DNA of 64,000 nucleotides from Nocardioidaceae bacterium (GCA_030447805.1 JAUJOE010000002.1:310001-374000), one strand, 5' to 3'; shown: positions 27,905 through 36,870, numbered from the stretch's first letter. Numbers and translations are program-made. Notes: generated by a model from the letters alone, not told the origin.

Positions 27905-28849
27905 TCAACCAGCCCCGGCTGCTCGGGCGATGAACTGCACGAGCGCACCGACGGACGCAGACAGCCCAGCGTTGCCAGCCTTGGAAGCGATGCCCTTCAA
28001 CCGTCCGCCGCTGCTCTCGATCACGGCGATGTTGGGCTCCGGGTTGGTCGCCTCGGCCTGGATGACGTCGAGGTAGGTGAGGAAGTACGCCTGCTCGGCG
28101 GCTGGCACGTCGCCGGCCGACTCGCGCACATCCTGAACCAGCGCAAGCAGCGTCCCAGCGTCGAAGCCCTGGTTCTGTGTCTGTGTGACGTTGGTGCCGA
28201 TGCCGACCTGCCCCGACACCGGCGCGTTGAAGCGTGTCACGAACTGCTCAACGCCGCCGCGCTGAGCGGACGCCCAAGCCGTCAGTGAGCCGTCGAAGTT
28301 CTCCACCACCTCCTCGCCCAGCGGCTCGATCGCGGCGCTGAGGACGGGAGCACCCCATCCTCCGCTCCCCTTGATGAGGCCCCTTGCTTTGAGGTGCTCA
28401 CCCGTATCAGAGATCTCCTGATCGGTGAAGGGGTCGCCCTCGAAGTGGCCGCGCGGGTCCTCCTTGATGCGCTCCAAGATCGGGGAGTGCACGCCCTCTC
28501 GCTTCTGCTGATACAGCCAGTCGAGCAGTGCTTCCCGAGCGGCCACGGCACGCGCTTTTGCGTTCGAGCGTCTGTCCCGCCGTGCACGCAGGACGGTGAT
28601 GCCGCGTTCGGTGACCTGGGCGCTTGATGATCGCAGCCCACCCAAGCCCCCATTGACGCGGATGAGGCCGCTGCTCTCCAGTGCGGCGACGGCGGCTTCC
28701 AGCGCGTCGCTGTCCAGGGGCTCTGGCTGTGCGTCAGCGAACGCCGAAAGCCGGGGGATCGCCGCACCCCGCGTTGACTCGTAGATCCAGTCCAGCAGTG
28801 CGAGTTGCAAAGCCTCGTCTCGGCGGGACGTCCATCCTCGGTCGTTCAT
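27905..28849 (-). CDS. Hypothetical protein with two winged-helix-like repeats
   Basis: A 314-residue protein. Two similar helical units, LALLDWIYESTRGAA...ALESSGLIRVNG at about 15-70 and ALLDWLYQQKREG...HLKARGLIKGSG at about 108-165, look like tandem winged helices. After GIGTNVTQTQNQGFD comes a C-terminal part (LLALVQDVRES...YLDVIQAEATNPEPN) ending in a hydrophobic tail ASVGALVQFIARAAGAG. Similar C-terminal segments occur in actinobacterial proteins of mobile regions (from memory). No enzyme motif is seen. A role in sensing plus membrane or oligomer formation is speculative. It lies 124 bases upstream of the TIGR04255 operon on the same strand. Confidence 0.65.
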   Translation of the reverse strand: MNDRGWTSRRDEALQLALLDWIYESTRGAAIPRLSAFADAQPEPLDSDALEAAVAALESSGLIRVNGGLGGLRSSSAQVTERGITVLRARRDRRSNAKARAVAAREALLDWLYQQKREGVHSPILERIKEDPRGHFEGDPFTDQEISDTGEHLKARGLIKGSGGWGAPVLSAAIEPLGEEVVENFDGSLTAWASAQRGGVEQFVTRFNAPVSGQVGIGTNVTQTQNQGFDAGTLLALVQDVRESAGDVPAAEQAYFLTYLDVIQAEATNPEPNIAVIESSGGRLKGIASKAGNAGLSASVGALVQFIARAAGAG

Positions 28850-28950
28850 GTCCCCCCTGAGTGGGTTAGGTGTGATCTATTGACCGAGGCTAAAGGGTGG
28901 CCCCGACACCACGCTGAACCCGAACGCCGCGACTATTGACCAGCGACGCG

Positions 28951-29251
28951 TTACTCCTGGAACGCCGGGTGCAGCGTGCTGGATTCAGCGACCTCGTAGA
29001 CATTGTGGAAGTCGAAGTTCTCGAAGTTGATCCCTTGAATCACAGGCCGCCCGGTAACTGGCCTTGACGACTGTCTCCTCGGCTGAGTTGCCGGGTTGGG
29101 CCTCGACGGGCTGACGCCACACGACCTCCGGCACACCGCGTCGAGGGTCATCGCGGCGCTTGCGTGACCGAGCATCCGTTGCACCGCTTCCACATTGGCT
29201 CCGGCTTCGACAGCGAGGCTGGCTAGAGTCATCGAACAGTTCGGGGTACAC
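28951..29251 (-). pseudogene. Tyrosine recombinase (phage integrase) C-terminal remnant
   Basis: The minus strand reads TLASLAVEAGANVEAVQRMLGHASAAMTLD, the C-terminal catalytic block of tyrosine recombinases, with the H in LGHASAAMTLD. The upstream catalytic Arg box and N-terminus are missing. A piece VYPELFDD, which normally follows MTLD, appears just before the block instead, suggesting rearrangement. The remnant lies about 110 bases from the 3' end of tRNA-Arg, the usual site of integrase genes in islands. Confidence 0.75.
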
Positions 29252-29360
29252 GATTGACCGGGTGGCAGACCGGCTCGACCCAGCGTGGCTCGCTGTGCCC
29301 TCGAACGTCGCCCAACCGGTCGTCAGGTGAGTAAACGGCCTCTCACCGGCCCTTTGTTGG

Positions 29361-29434
29361 TGCGCCCGGCAGGACTCGAACCTGCGACCGGTGGATTAGA
29401 AGTCCACTGCTCTATCCAGCTGAGCTACGAGCGC
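29361..29434 (-). tRNA. tRNA-Arg(TCT)
   Basis: The minus strand GCGCTCGTAGCTCAGCTGG pairs its acceptor with CGGGCGC. The anticodon loop CTTCTAA gives TCT, the T arm GCAGGTTCGAGTCCTGC is perfect, and CCA is encoded at 29358-29360. The 3' end faces the accessory segment at 26-29 kb. Confidence 0.95.
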
Positions 29435-29529
29435 CAAGACGCTAAGCGTCCCGCCGAGTCTACTGAGACGGCGACCTCTGCCGTTCCGCCAAGCGGCGCC
29501 AGCACGCGGCCCCCAGGTAGCCTGGCACG

Positions 29530-30756
29530 GTGACAGCCGCGGTGCCGGAGTCCCGGCCGTCGGTCGAGGGCACCCGAGCGGTGCAGACCACCCGAACCAG
29601 CACCGCCCTGCGGATCGCAGGGGTCTTCGTCGTCGCCGCGCTTGCTGCATTGGCGATCTGGGCGATTCACTCCGACCTGCATGGCGTGATCGGACGGCGG
29701 GCGTTCCTGTGGGCGCTGCTGTTCGCCTTCGCGCCCGTCATTCCCCTTGGCGCAGCGTTCCTGTGGCTCGACCGGATGCGCCCGGAACCCACCAAGTTCT
29801 TGGTCCTCGCGCTTCTTTGGGGAGCGCTCGGGGCGACGTACGTTTCCCTCAAGCTCAACGCATGGCTCGCCGCCCAGGTCGGCGACATGCACGTCGCCAG
29901 CGCCCGCAGCGCCGTCTTCATCGCGCCCTGGGTTGAGGAGCCCGCCAAGGCGGCGGTGATCTTCGCGATCGTGCTGTGGCGGCGGCACGACTTCAACGCG
30001 GTCGTAGCCGGTGTCGTCTACGGCGGACTCATCGGCATCGGGTTCGCGTTCACCGAGAACATCGTCTACTACGGCCAGCTCTTCCAGCAGGTGTACGCCG
30101 CCGGTGACAGCGACGCCGCGCTGGACGCCGTACGAAGCCTGTTCTTCTGGCGCGGGGTGGCCGCACCGTTCGTGCACCCGATGTTCACGATGATGACCGG
30201 GGCGGGGATCGGGTTCGCGGTCCGCCACCGCCACCTCGGGGTCCGGATCCTCGCGCCGGTCGCCGGTTTCTGTGCAGCTGCGCTGCTGCACATGGGCTAC
30301 AACACGATCGCCTCGTTCGCCGTCAGGGACGAGCTGGTCGCTGTGTACGTCGCCATCTTGCTGCCCACGCTGCTGGCACTGCTCGCCGTGCTTCTCCTCG
30401 TACGGCGACACGAGCGCGCGCTGGTCGCGGCGCGGCTGACGGACTACACGGCCTACGGGTGGCTGAAACCGACCCAGATCCCCTACATCGCCACCACCAG
30501 CGGTCGCCGCGCCGCCCGCCGGCACGCCAAGCAGTTCGGCCGCGCGCAGCGCGACCGGGTGCGGCAGTTCCAGCGCGACGGGACCGAGCTGGGTCTGGTC
30601 CGCGACCGCATCGTCAGAGGTGTGGCGGGCCGCGCCGAGCTGCCGCGGGAGGCCGAGCTGATCGCCGCCGTACGCGAGCACCGTCGCCACGTCCTGCTGC
30701 CCGACGGCTCGAGCAGCGCCCGCGACGAGCTGTCAACAGCCGGCTCCAGCTGGTGA
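29530..30756 (+). CDS. PrsW-family intramembrane metalloprotease
   Basis: A 408-residue polytopic protein from a GTG start. It holds the diagnostic motifs WVEEPAK (EEPAK 136-140), FTENIVYY (174-181) and HPMFT (216-220), plus LLHMGYN. These form the glutamate/histidine zinc site of PrsW-type intramembrane proteases, which cleave membrane anti-sigma factors. About eight to nine helices are followed by a soluble basic tail of about 100 residues. The gene lies directly upstream of the dynamin-like pair, 56 bases away, and may share its transcript. No anti-sigma target is adjacent. Confidence 0.88.
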   Translation: MTAAVPESRPSVEGTRAVQTTRTSTALRIAGVFVVAALAALAIWAIHSDLHGVIGRRAFLWALLFAFAPVIPLGAAFLWLDRMRPEPTKFLVLALLWGALGATYVSLKLNAWLAAQVGDMHVASARSAVFIAPWVEEPAKAAVIFAIVLWRRHDFNAVVAGVVYGGLIGIGFAFTENIVYYGQLFQQVYAAGDSDAALDAVRSLFFWRGVAAPFVHPMFTMMTGAGIGFAVRHRHLGVRILAPVAGFCAAALLHMGYNTIASFAVRDELVAVYVAILLPTLLALLAVLLLVRRHERALVAARLTDYTAYGWLKPTQIPYIATTSGRRAARRHAKQFGRAQRDRVRQFQRDGTELGLVRDRIVRGVAGRAELPREAELIAAVREHRRHVLLPDGSSSARDELSTAGSSW

Positions 30757-30812
30757 CGCCCTAAACTGCCACTGAGCAGTAACAGGACGCAACCAGTGGG
30801 AGGGCAGGGCAC

Positions 30813-32531
30813 GTGAACGACGTCGCTCCGCCCACCGAGCTCATCGGCCTGCTGGTGCGGCTGCGGGAAGGCCTCGTGCAGAACCCGTTGCCGTTCGAGT
30901 CCGCCGACGCCCCGGTCGCCCGCACCGAGCGCAGCAACCTGATCAAGCAGCTCGACGACTACATCGTGCCGCGGCTGGTGCAGATCGAGGCGCCGCTTCT
31001 CGCTGTCGTCGGCGGGTCGACGGGCGCGGGCAAGTCGACGCTGGTCAACTCGCTGATCGGCACCCCGGTCAGCGCAACCGGCGTGCTGCGCCCGACCACC
31101 CGTTCGCCGGTCCTGGTGCACAACCCGGCCGACGCCCAGTGGTTCGGCGCCGACCGGCTGCTGCCCGACCTGGAGCGCACCGACCGGGCCACCGGCGACC
31201 AGGGCGCGCTGCAACTGGTCCCGACCGAGCGGCTGCCGGCCGGCCTGGCAGTGCTCGACGCGCCTGATGTCGACTCCGTCGAGGAGCGCAACCGCGTGCT
31301 GGCCGCCCAGCTGTTGGCGGCCGGTGACCTGTGGCTGTTCGTGACGTCGGCCGCCCGCTACGCCGACCAGGTGCCCTGGAACCTCCTGAAGGCGGCGGCG
31401 GAGCGCAGTACAGCGGTTGCTGTCGTGCTCGACCGCACCACCCCCACGGCTGTCCGCGAGGTCAGCAGCCACCTGGCCCGCATGCTGACGGAGCGCGGGC
31501 TCGGCGACGCGCGGCTCTTCACGGTGCCGGAGTCACCGGTGACCGAGGACGGCCTGCTGCCCGCCGAGACGGTTGCGCCGATCCGGCGGTGGCTGGACTC
31601 GTTGGCGGCCGACTCCGCCGCGCGCACCGCGGTCGTTCGGCAGACGCTCAACGGCGCGATCGCCTCCCTCGGAAACCGCACTCGGGTGGTCTGCTCGGCG
31701 CTGGACACCCAGGAGCAGATCGCCAAGCAGCTGCGCGCCGACGTGACCAAGGCGTACGCCGACAGCCTCGCCGCGGTCGACGAGGCGACCCAGGACGGCT
31801 CGATGCTGCGCGGTGAGGTGCTGGCCCGCTGGCAGGAGTTCGTCGGCACCGGCGAGCTGCTCCGCAGCCTCGAGGACCGGGTGGGCCGGCTGCGGGATCG
31901 GATCTGGAACGCCGCCCGTGGGCGCCCCCAACCGGTCCAGCAGCTCACCGTCGCCGTCGAGTCCGGCCTGGAGACGCTCATCATCGAGCATGCGGAATCA
32001 GCGGCCGAGCGGGCGGCCCTCGCCTGGCGGTCCCTCCCGTCCGGGGCCGCCCTGCTCGAGGAGGCGCCGGGCGACATCGGCCGGGCATCGCGCGACCTGC
32101 GGCCGCTGGTCGAGCGCAGCGTGCGGGACTGGCAGGGCGGGGTGCTCGACCTGGTGCGCGAAGAGGGTAGCGACAGGCGGGCCACGGCCCGGGTGCTGTC
32201 CTACGGCGTCAACGGGCTCGGCGTCGCTTTGATGATGGTGATCTTCGCTCACACGGCCGGGGTGAGCGGTGCAGAGGTTGGCGTGGCCGGCGGCACCGCC
32301 GTGGTGGGTCAGAAGATCCTTGAGGCGGTCTTCGGTGACCAGGCCGTACGCCGGCTGGCTGAGCTTGCGCACAAGGACCTGCATGCACGGGTCGCAGACC
32401 TGTTGGGACGCGAGCAGCAGCGGTTCCTCGACGTACTCGATGCCCATGCCGTGGCGCCTGGCGCCGGCTACCAGCTGCTCGACCTGTCCCGGCAGATCGA
32501 GGCCGACAGCTGGCTCGGGGACCGCCGGTGA
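30813..32531 (+). CDS. Dynamin-like GTPase A
   Basis: A 572-residue protein from GTG 30813. The P-loop GGSTGAGKST lies at 67-76, followed by the switch region LRPTTRSPVLV and the G3 motif LDAPDVDS. A long helical part follows, with the hydrophobic stretch NGLGVALMMVIFAHTAGVSG near 470 that may insert in membranes. It resembles one half of the paired bacterial dynamin-like proteins of actinomycetes (DynA/DynB type), which act in membrane remodelling at division septa in Streptomyces. Its stop overlaps the next GTPase start (GTGA), so the two should form a complex. Confidence 0.8.
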   Translation: MNDVAPPTELIGLLVRLREGLVQNPLPFESADAPVARTERSNLIKQLDDYIVPRLVQIEAPLLAVVGGSTGAGKSTLVNSLIGTPVSATGVLRPTTRSPVLVHNPADAQWFGADRLLPDLERTDRATGDQGALQLVPTERLPAGLAVLDAPDVDSVEERNRVLAAQLLAAGDLWLFVTSAARYADQVPWNLLKAAAERSTAVAVVLDRTTPTAVREVSSHLARMLTERGLGDARLFTVPESPVTEDGLLPAETVAPIRRWLDSLAADSAARTAVVRQTLNGAIASLGNRTRVVCSALDTQEQIAKQLRADVTKAYADSLAAVDEATQDGSMLRGEVLARWQEFVGTGELLRSLEDRVGRLRDRIWNAARGRPQPVQQLTVAVESGLETLIIEHAESAAERAALAWRSLPSGAALLEEAPGDIGRASRDLRPLVERSVRDWQGGVLDLVREEGSDRRATARVLSYGVNGLGVALMMVIFAHTAGVSGAEVGVAGGTAVVGQKILEAVFGDQAVRRLAELAHKDLHARVADLLGREQQRFLDVLDAHAVAPGAGYQLLDLSRQIEADSWLGDRR

Positions 32532-34209
32532 GCGCAGTCGTCGACACGCTGCGCAAGGTGGCCGGACGACAGCCCGACGTGGTCGACCGGTTGGTCGGTC
32601 TGGAGTCGGCCGTCCAGGCCGCCGACGGGCGGCTCGAGCCGGGGCTGGTGGCCGACGCCCGCGGCGTTGTCGACCGCGCTGGTGCCCGGCTGAAGCTGTC
32701 CGGCGAGCACACCGTAGTCGCGCTGGCGGGAGGGACCGGGTCGGGCAAGTCCTCGCTCTTCAACGCGCTGAGCGGCCTGGACCTGGCTGCGGTCGGCGTG
32801 CGGCGGCCCACCACCTCCTGGGCGCTCGCCTGCTCGTGGGGTCCCGACGGCGCTGGTGAGCTGCTCGACTGGCTCGGCATTCCGCCGCGGCACCAGATCA
32901 GCCGGATGGGTGCGCTCGATGAGTCAACGACCGACCGCGACCTGCGCGGCCTGGTGCTCCTCGACCTACCCGACCACGACTCCACGGAGGTGGCGCACCA
33001 CGTGGAGGTCGACCGGCTGGTCCAGGTCGCCGACGTCTTGGTATGGGTGCTCGACCCACAGAAGTACGCCGACGCGGCCGTGCACGACAGGTTCCTGCGG
33101 CCGCTGAGCTCGCACTCGGAGGTGATGCTCGTTGTGCTCAACCACGTCGACGAACTGGCTCCGGATCGGGTGGACGCCTGCCTGACCGACGTACGCCGGC
33201 TGCTCAAGCTCGACGGCCTTGCCGATGTTCCGCTCATCGCCACCTCAGCGGCTCGCGGTGACGGGCTGCCGGAGCTGCGCCAAGCGCTGGTCGACCGGGT
33301 GGCGCAGAAGAGATACGCACGCGAACGACTCGCCGCCGACATCCGGGCGAGCGCCGAGCGGCTAGCCGCGCACACCGGTGCCGCCAATCCGGGTGACATC
33401 CAGGCGACGGCGCGGGGTGACCTGCTTGACGCGTGCGCCGACGCCGCCGGGGTCCCCGTCGTGGTGAAGGCGATCGAGTCCACGACCATGCTGAGGGCCA
33501 AGCAGGCCACCGGCTGGCCGGTGACCAAGTGGTTGTCGCGGTTCAAGCCCGACCCGCTGCGCCGGCTCCACCTCGACTCGTCGACCGGGCGGGAGCGGTC
33601 CCTCGCCACGACAGACGCGGCTGCCCTCCGCGTTTCGCGTACGTCGATCCCGCCGGCCTCGTCGGTGCAGCGCGCTCGGGTCGACGGCGCCGTCCGCTCG
33701 GTCGCCGACGACGTGACAGTCGGGATGCCCCAACCGTGGGCCGCGTCGGTGCGCCGCGCGTCAGTGTCGCGCCTCGACGACTTCACCGACGCGCTTGACA
33801 CCGCAGTCGGCGGCACCGACTTGGGAGTGTCGAAGGACCCGGCCTGGTGGAGCGCCGTACGGGTGCTGCAGTGGATCTTGTTCTTCGCCGCCCTCGCTGG
33901 CGCGTTGTGGCTGGCGGCGCTCGCCTTCTTCGCCTACCTGCGGCTTCCCGAGCCGGGCAGTCTCGACTGGAACGGCTTTCCGGTCCCGACCCTGCTCCTG
34001 CTCGGTGGCGTTATAGCGGGCTTGCTGGTGGCGGCGGCCAGCCGCTTCGCCGCGCGGATCTCCGCCAGACGCCGCGCGCACCGTGCCAGCGTGCGCCTGC
34101 GCGCCGCCATCGAGGGGTCACCGACGCCTACGTCGTCGCGCCGATGCAGCGGGAGATCGACGCCTACCTGCAGTGTCGCGACGGGCTCGCGGTCGCACTC
34201 AGGCGTTAG
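32528..34209 (+). CDS. Dynamin-like GTPase B with two TM helices, one frame change
   Basis: About 560 residues. The P-loop GGTGSGKSS is at 68-76, the switch has RRPTTSWALA, G3 is DLPDHDST and G4 is NHVD. Two C-terminal helices (WILFFAALAGALWLAALAFFAYL and TLLLLGGVIAGLLVAAA) are joined by a short loop. Past about 34117 the frame changes, and the true end reads TDAYVVAPMQREIDAYLQCRDGLAVALR to the stop at 34209; the 34288 end of the track ORF is out of frame. It overlaps GTPase A by four bases. The pair probably works as a heteromeric membrane GTPase. Confidence 0.8.
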
Positions 34210-34233
34210 GGCTGGGGTCTTCCTCGGCTGCGA

Positions 34234-34920
34234 TTACGGCAGGCGATTCCCGTGCGACCGGGTGTGCGAGCGCAACGGCGGTGGCTGAGAGCCCCCAGCG
34301 AGGTCGTCGAGAAGACGGTGTTCGACACGCAGCCAGTGCCTGACCTGTTCGGCCGCGAGGCCGGCGAGGAGAAGGTCCGCGCGAAGTTCCGCATCGGGGG
34401 CTGCGGCCTCGCGCAGGAGGTAGCGGCAGTGCTGGCGCCAGAAGGCGTGGGCGCCGGTGCGCATCCGCGCGCCTGGGGTGGATGTCTCGGATAGCAACAC
34501 CAGGTCCAGTTGGCGCTCGAGAAACGCCAGATAGCTCACGACGAAGGCTGCGAGCCGCTCAGCCGGGCGCGCGCCGGGACCCAACGGTGGGGGACCGGTC
34601 AGGATACGTCCCTGCAACTCACGCTCGCGTTCGCCGAGCAGGGCAACCGCCAAGCCACCCTTGTCGACGAACCGCCGGTACAGCGTCCCCTTTCCGACAC
34701 CGGCCGCCGCAGCTACGTCGTCCATCGTGACGCCAGAGACGCCGCGCTCGGCGAACAGCCGCTCCGCCGCGGCCAACACCCGCACCCGGTTGCGGGCCGC
34801 ATCTGCCCGCTCGCGCACCACTCCCACGTCCAGGACCGGCAGCTCCGTGCGGCATCCCGAAACATGCCCCGCCCCGGTCGTTGACGAAGCGGACTCCAGT
34901 CCGGTACTGTCTTGAGTCAT
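34234..34920 (-). CDS. TetR-family regulator of rhodanese locus
   Basis: A 228-residue protein. The HTH is VLAAAERLFAERGVSGVTMDDVAAAAGVGKGTLYRRFVDK. The C-terminal ligand domain carries SYLAFLERQLDLVLLSET. The start region holds a palindrome within its own coding sequence (34891-34902) and another just upstream (34925-34936), so autoregulation is likely. It is divergent from the rhodanese gene. The ligand is unknown; a sulfur or thiol stress signal would fit the neighbour (inference). Confidence 0.85.
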   Translation of the reverse strand: MTQDSTGLESASSTTGAGHVSGCRTELPVLDVGVVRERADAARNRVRVLAAAERLFAERGVSGVTMDDVAAAAGVGKGTLYRRFVDKGGLAVALLGERERELQGRILTGPPPLGPGARPAERLAAFVVSYLAFLERQLDLVLLSETSTPGARMRTGAHAFWRQHCRYLLREAAAPDAELRADLLLAGLAAEQVRHWLRVEHRLLDDLAGGSQPPPLRSHTRSHGNRLP

Positions 34921-34936
34921 AACCGGACTCTAGTCC
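34891..34936. promoter_or_regulatory. Two GGACTNNAGTCC palindromes, putative TetR operators
   Basis: GGACTCCAGTCC (34891-34902) and GGACTCTAGTCC (34925-34936) share five-base inverted arms around two central bases, 34 bases apart. They flank the start of the tetR gene and lie in the divergent promoter shared with rhodanese. Confidence 0.55.
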
Positions 34937-34994
34937 CAAACACCGGATCCGGCGACTGGCCGGACGGTCCGCACTACTCAATAGGAGGCACAAC

Positions 34995-35336
34995 ATGACG
35001 CAACCCGTCACCCGCGACGAAGTCAAGGCCGGGCTCGACGCCGGCGCCCTGACCCTCGTAGACGCCCTGCCCGAGTCTTACTACAGCCAGCAGCACCTGC
35101 CCGGTGCCCTCAACCTCGTCGCCGACGACGTGGAGACCCGCGCCGCCGAGTTGCTGCCCGACAAGGACGCCGCCATCGTTACCTACTGCTCCAACTCCGC
35201 CTGCCCGAACAGCGGCCAGGTCGCAACCAAGCTCGAGCGCCTCGGCTACACCAACGTCCGCAAGTACGCCGATGGCATTCAAGACTGGGTCGAAGCCGGA
35301 CTCCCCACCGAGAGTGCAGCGCCCGCCACCCGCTGA
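34995..35336 (+). CDS. Rhodanese-like sulfurtransferase
   Basis: A 113-residue single rhodanese domain. ALTLVDALPESYYSQQHLPGALNL is the N-terminal signature. The active-site loop is YCSNSACPNSG, with the catalytic Cys in the usual position after TY. It ends with VRKYADGIQDWVEAGLP. A strong AGGAGG site sits seven bases before ATG 34995. It transfers sulfane sulfur, probably in the cytoplasm. It is divergently paired with the TetR gene, and the shared palindromes suggest repression by it. Confidence 0.9.
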   Translation: MTQPVTRDEVKAGLDAGALTLVDALPESYYSQQHLPGALNLVADDVETRAAELLPDKDAAIVTYCSNSACPNSGQVATKLERLGYTNVRKYADGIQDWVEAGLPTESAAPATR

Positions 35337-35448
35337 CGCGAACCGGTGCACTAGCTCCGGTCGCAGCGTAGACGCTGGTCGTCGAGCTGGTTCCGCGCCG
35401 TCAGGTGCAGGCCGAGGGCCTGCACCCGACGGTGTCAAGAGCAGGGGG

Positions 35449-36045
35449 TCACGACACCCGGCGAATGGCCCCGAGAGCCACCCCGACGACGTCCTCGAGC
35501 ATCGCCGGGTCTGCCGCGGCCTTGCCGACGACCCGCATGCCCTGGACGAGCGTGACCAGAAACCGAGCCACCGACCGAGCGTCCTGGCCGGGATCGAGCT
35601 CACCATCGCGCTGCCCGCGCCGCACGGCATCGAGCAAGGCGCTCTCGAATCGTCCGAGTTGGGCGGCCACCGCCGCCGCCGTCTCGGGATCGCCCGGCAC
35701 CCGCTCCATCGCCGCGTTGACGACCAGGCAGCCGCGCCGGTCGGGATGGATCGTCGGCGCTGCGGCGATGCCGGTCAGCAGATCCCGGATCGCGTCGAGC
35801 ACGGATCCGGGTCGCTGCAACAGCTCGTGGCGGGGGCCCGCCTCCACGCGGCAGTAGTGCTCCAGGGCCGCCCGAAAGAGCTCGTCCTTGTCGCCGAAGG
35901 TCGAGTACAGGCTGGAGCGGCTGATACCCAGCTCGTCGACGAGGTCCTGGAGAGAGGTCCCGTCGTACCCGCGACGCCAAAATAAGTCCATCGCCCGCCG
36001 CAGAGCCTGCGCCTCGTCGAAGTGCTTGATGTCGGCCATAGACAT
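35449..36045 (-). CDS. TetR-family regulator of lipoprotein locus
   Basis: A 198-residue protein, MSMADIKHFDEAQALRRAMDLFWRRGYDGTSLQDLVDELGISRSSLYSTFGDKDELF. This is the classic TetR HTH followed by a TetR_C-type domain with RRGCLVVNAAMERV. A 20-bp inverted repeat (36058-36077) lies just upstream and covers the start codon of the divergent lipoprotein gene, so the regulator probably represses that gene. MADIKHF is an alternative start. Confidence 0.87.
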   Translation of the reverse strand: MSMADIKHFDEAQALRRAMDLFWRRGYDGTSLQDLVDELGISRSSLYSTFGDKDELFRAALEHYCRVEAGPRHELLQRPGSVLDAIRDLLTGIAAAPTIHPDRRGCLVVNAAMERVPGDPETAAAVAAQLGRFESALLDAVRRGQRDGELDPGQDARSVARFLVTLVQGMRVVGKAAADPAMLEDVVGVALGAIRRVS

Positions 36046-36057
36046 GCATGCTAGTAT

Positions 36058-36077
36058 CTTGGACTATGCGTTCCAAG
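36058..36077. promoter_or_regulatory. CTTGGA-N8-TCCAAG inverted repeat, putative TetR operator
   Basis: A perfect six-base inverted repeat, CTTGGA (36058-36063) and TCCAAG (36072-36077), lies between tetR and the divergent lipoprotein gene and spans that gene's ATG at 36066. It could block translation start or transcription when bound. Confidence 0.45.
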
Positions 36078-36870
36078 TTCCCTAGGAGTATGTGCATGTT
36101 CCTCCCTGCGATCGCCGTCGTTACAGCCGGCTGTGGAGGCGGCGAACCCCCCGGCATCGTCGTTCCCGGTGACGCGGTCTTCCCCGAGGGCATCGCGGTC
36201 GACAAGGCCACAGGTGACCTCTACGTCGGCAGCACCTCCGACGGGACGATCTTCCGCGCCGCCGCTGGGGCCGCAGAGTTCGAGGAGTTTCTGCCAGCGG
36301 GCGCGGACGGTCGCACCGCGGCCACGGGACTGAAGGTCCACCCTGAGGGCTGGCTTTTCGTCGCCGGCCGGACGACCGGGCTGCTGTTCGTCTACGACCT
36401 CGACACCCGTGAGCTGGTCACCTCGCTCGAAGCCCTGGAGAGGGCGAGACGCTGATCAACGACCTGACCTTCACCACCGACGCCGCCTATGTGACCGACT
36501 CCTACCGCGACGTCGTCTACCGGGTTCCGCTCGACGTCGCCGACCCCGGCAAGATGCTGACGTGGCTCGACCTCGAGGACACGGTGGTCCCGACCGATGA
36601 CGGCTTTGGCCTGAACGGCATCAGCGCCAGCGACGACGGCCGCTACCTCATCAGCGTCCACACCGACACCGGGAGCTCTTCCGCATCGACATCCGGTCCC
36701 GTGAGGTCCGCCCGGTGGACCTTGGCGACGAGACACTGCCCACCGGCGACGGTCTCCTGCTCGACGGCACAACGCTCTTCGTCGTCCAGGAGGAGCCGGG
36801 ACAGGTCGTTCCCGTCGAGCTGTCCGGCGACCTCCTCGAGGGTGAGCTGCGTTGCCGCGTCCACAGATGA
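36066..36870 (+). pseudogene. SMP-30/gluconolactonase-like lipoprotein, frameshifted and short
   Basis: Three frames join to about 265 residues. The start is MRSKFPRSMCMFLPAIAVVTAGC with a lipobox (VTAGC). Beta-propeller repeats follow: AVFPEGIAVDKATGDLYVGSTSDGTIF, then LINDLTFTTDAAYVTDSY, then ELFRIDIRSREVRPVDLG. Frame changes lie near 36440 and 36675. It stops at RCRVHR, well before the usual C-terminal blade, so it may be truly truncated. It is divergent from the TetR gene with the operator over its start. Confidence 0.65.

Noticed and set aside
27721-27948. 75-aa minus ORF between the 314-aa gene and TIGR04255 gene
   Set aside because: Protein-like for about 40 residues (PPYLEGWILGDWYRSEAIER), but it overlaps both genes and has no ribosome site; kept only as a note.
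29425-30690. 421-aa minus-strand ORF opposite prsW
   Set aside because: Antisense to an intact PrsW gene with all motifs; composition is that of a high-GC shadow frame.
32209-33816. 535-aa minus-strand ORF opposite the dynamin-like pair
   Set aside because: Ser/Arg-rich shadow covering the two GTPase genes that have clear GTP-binding motifs.
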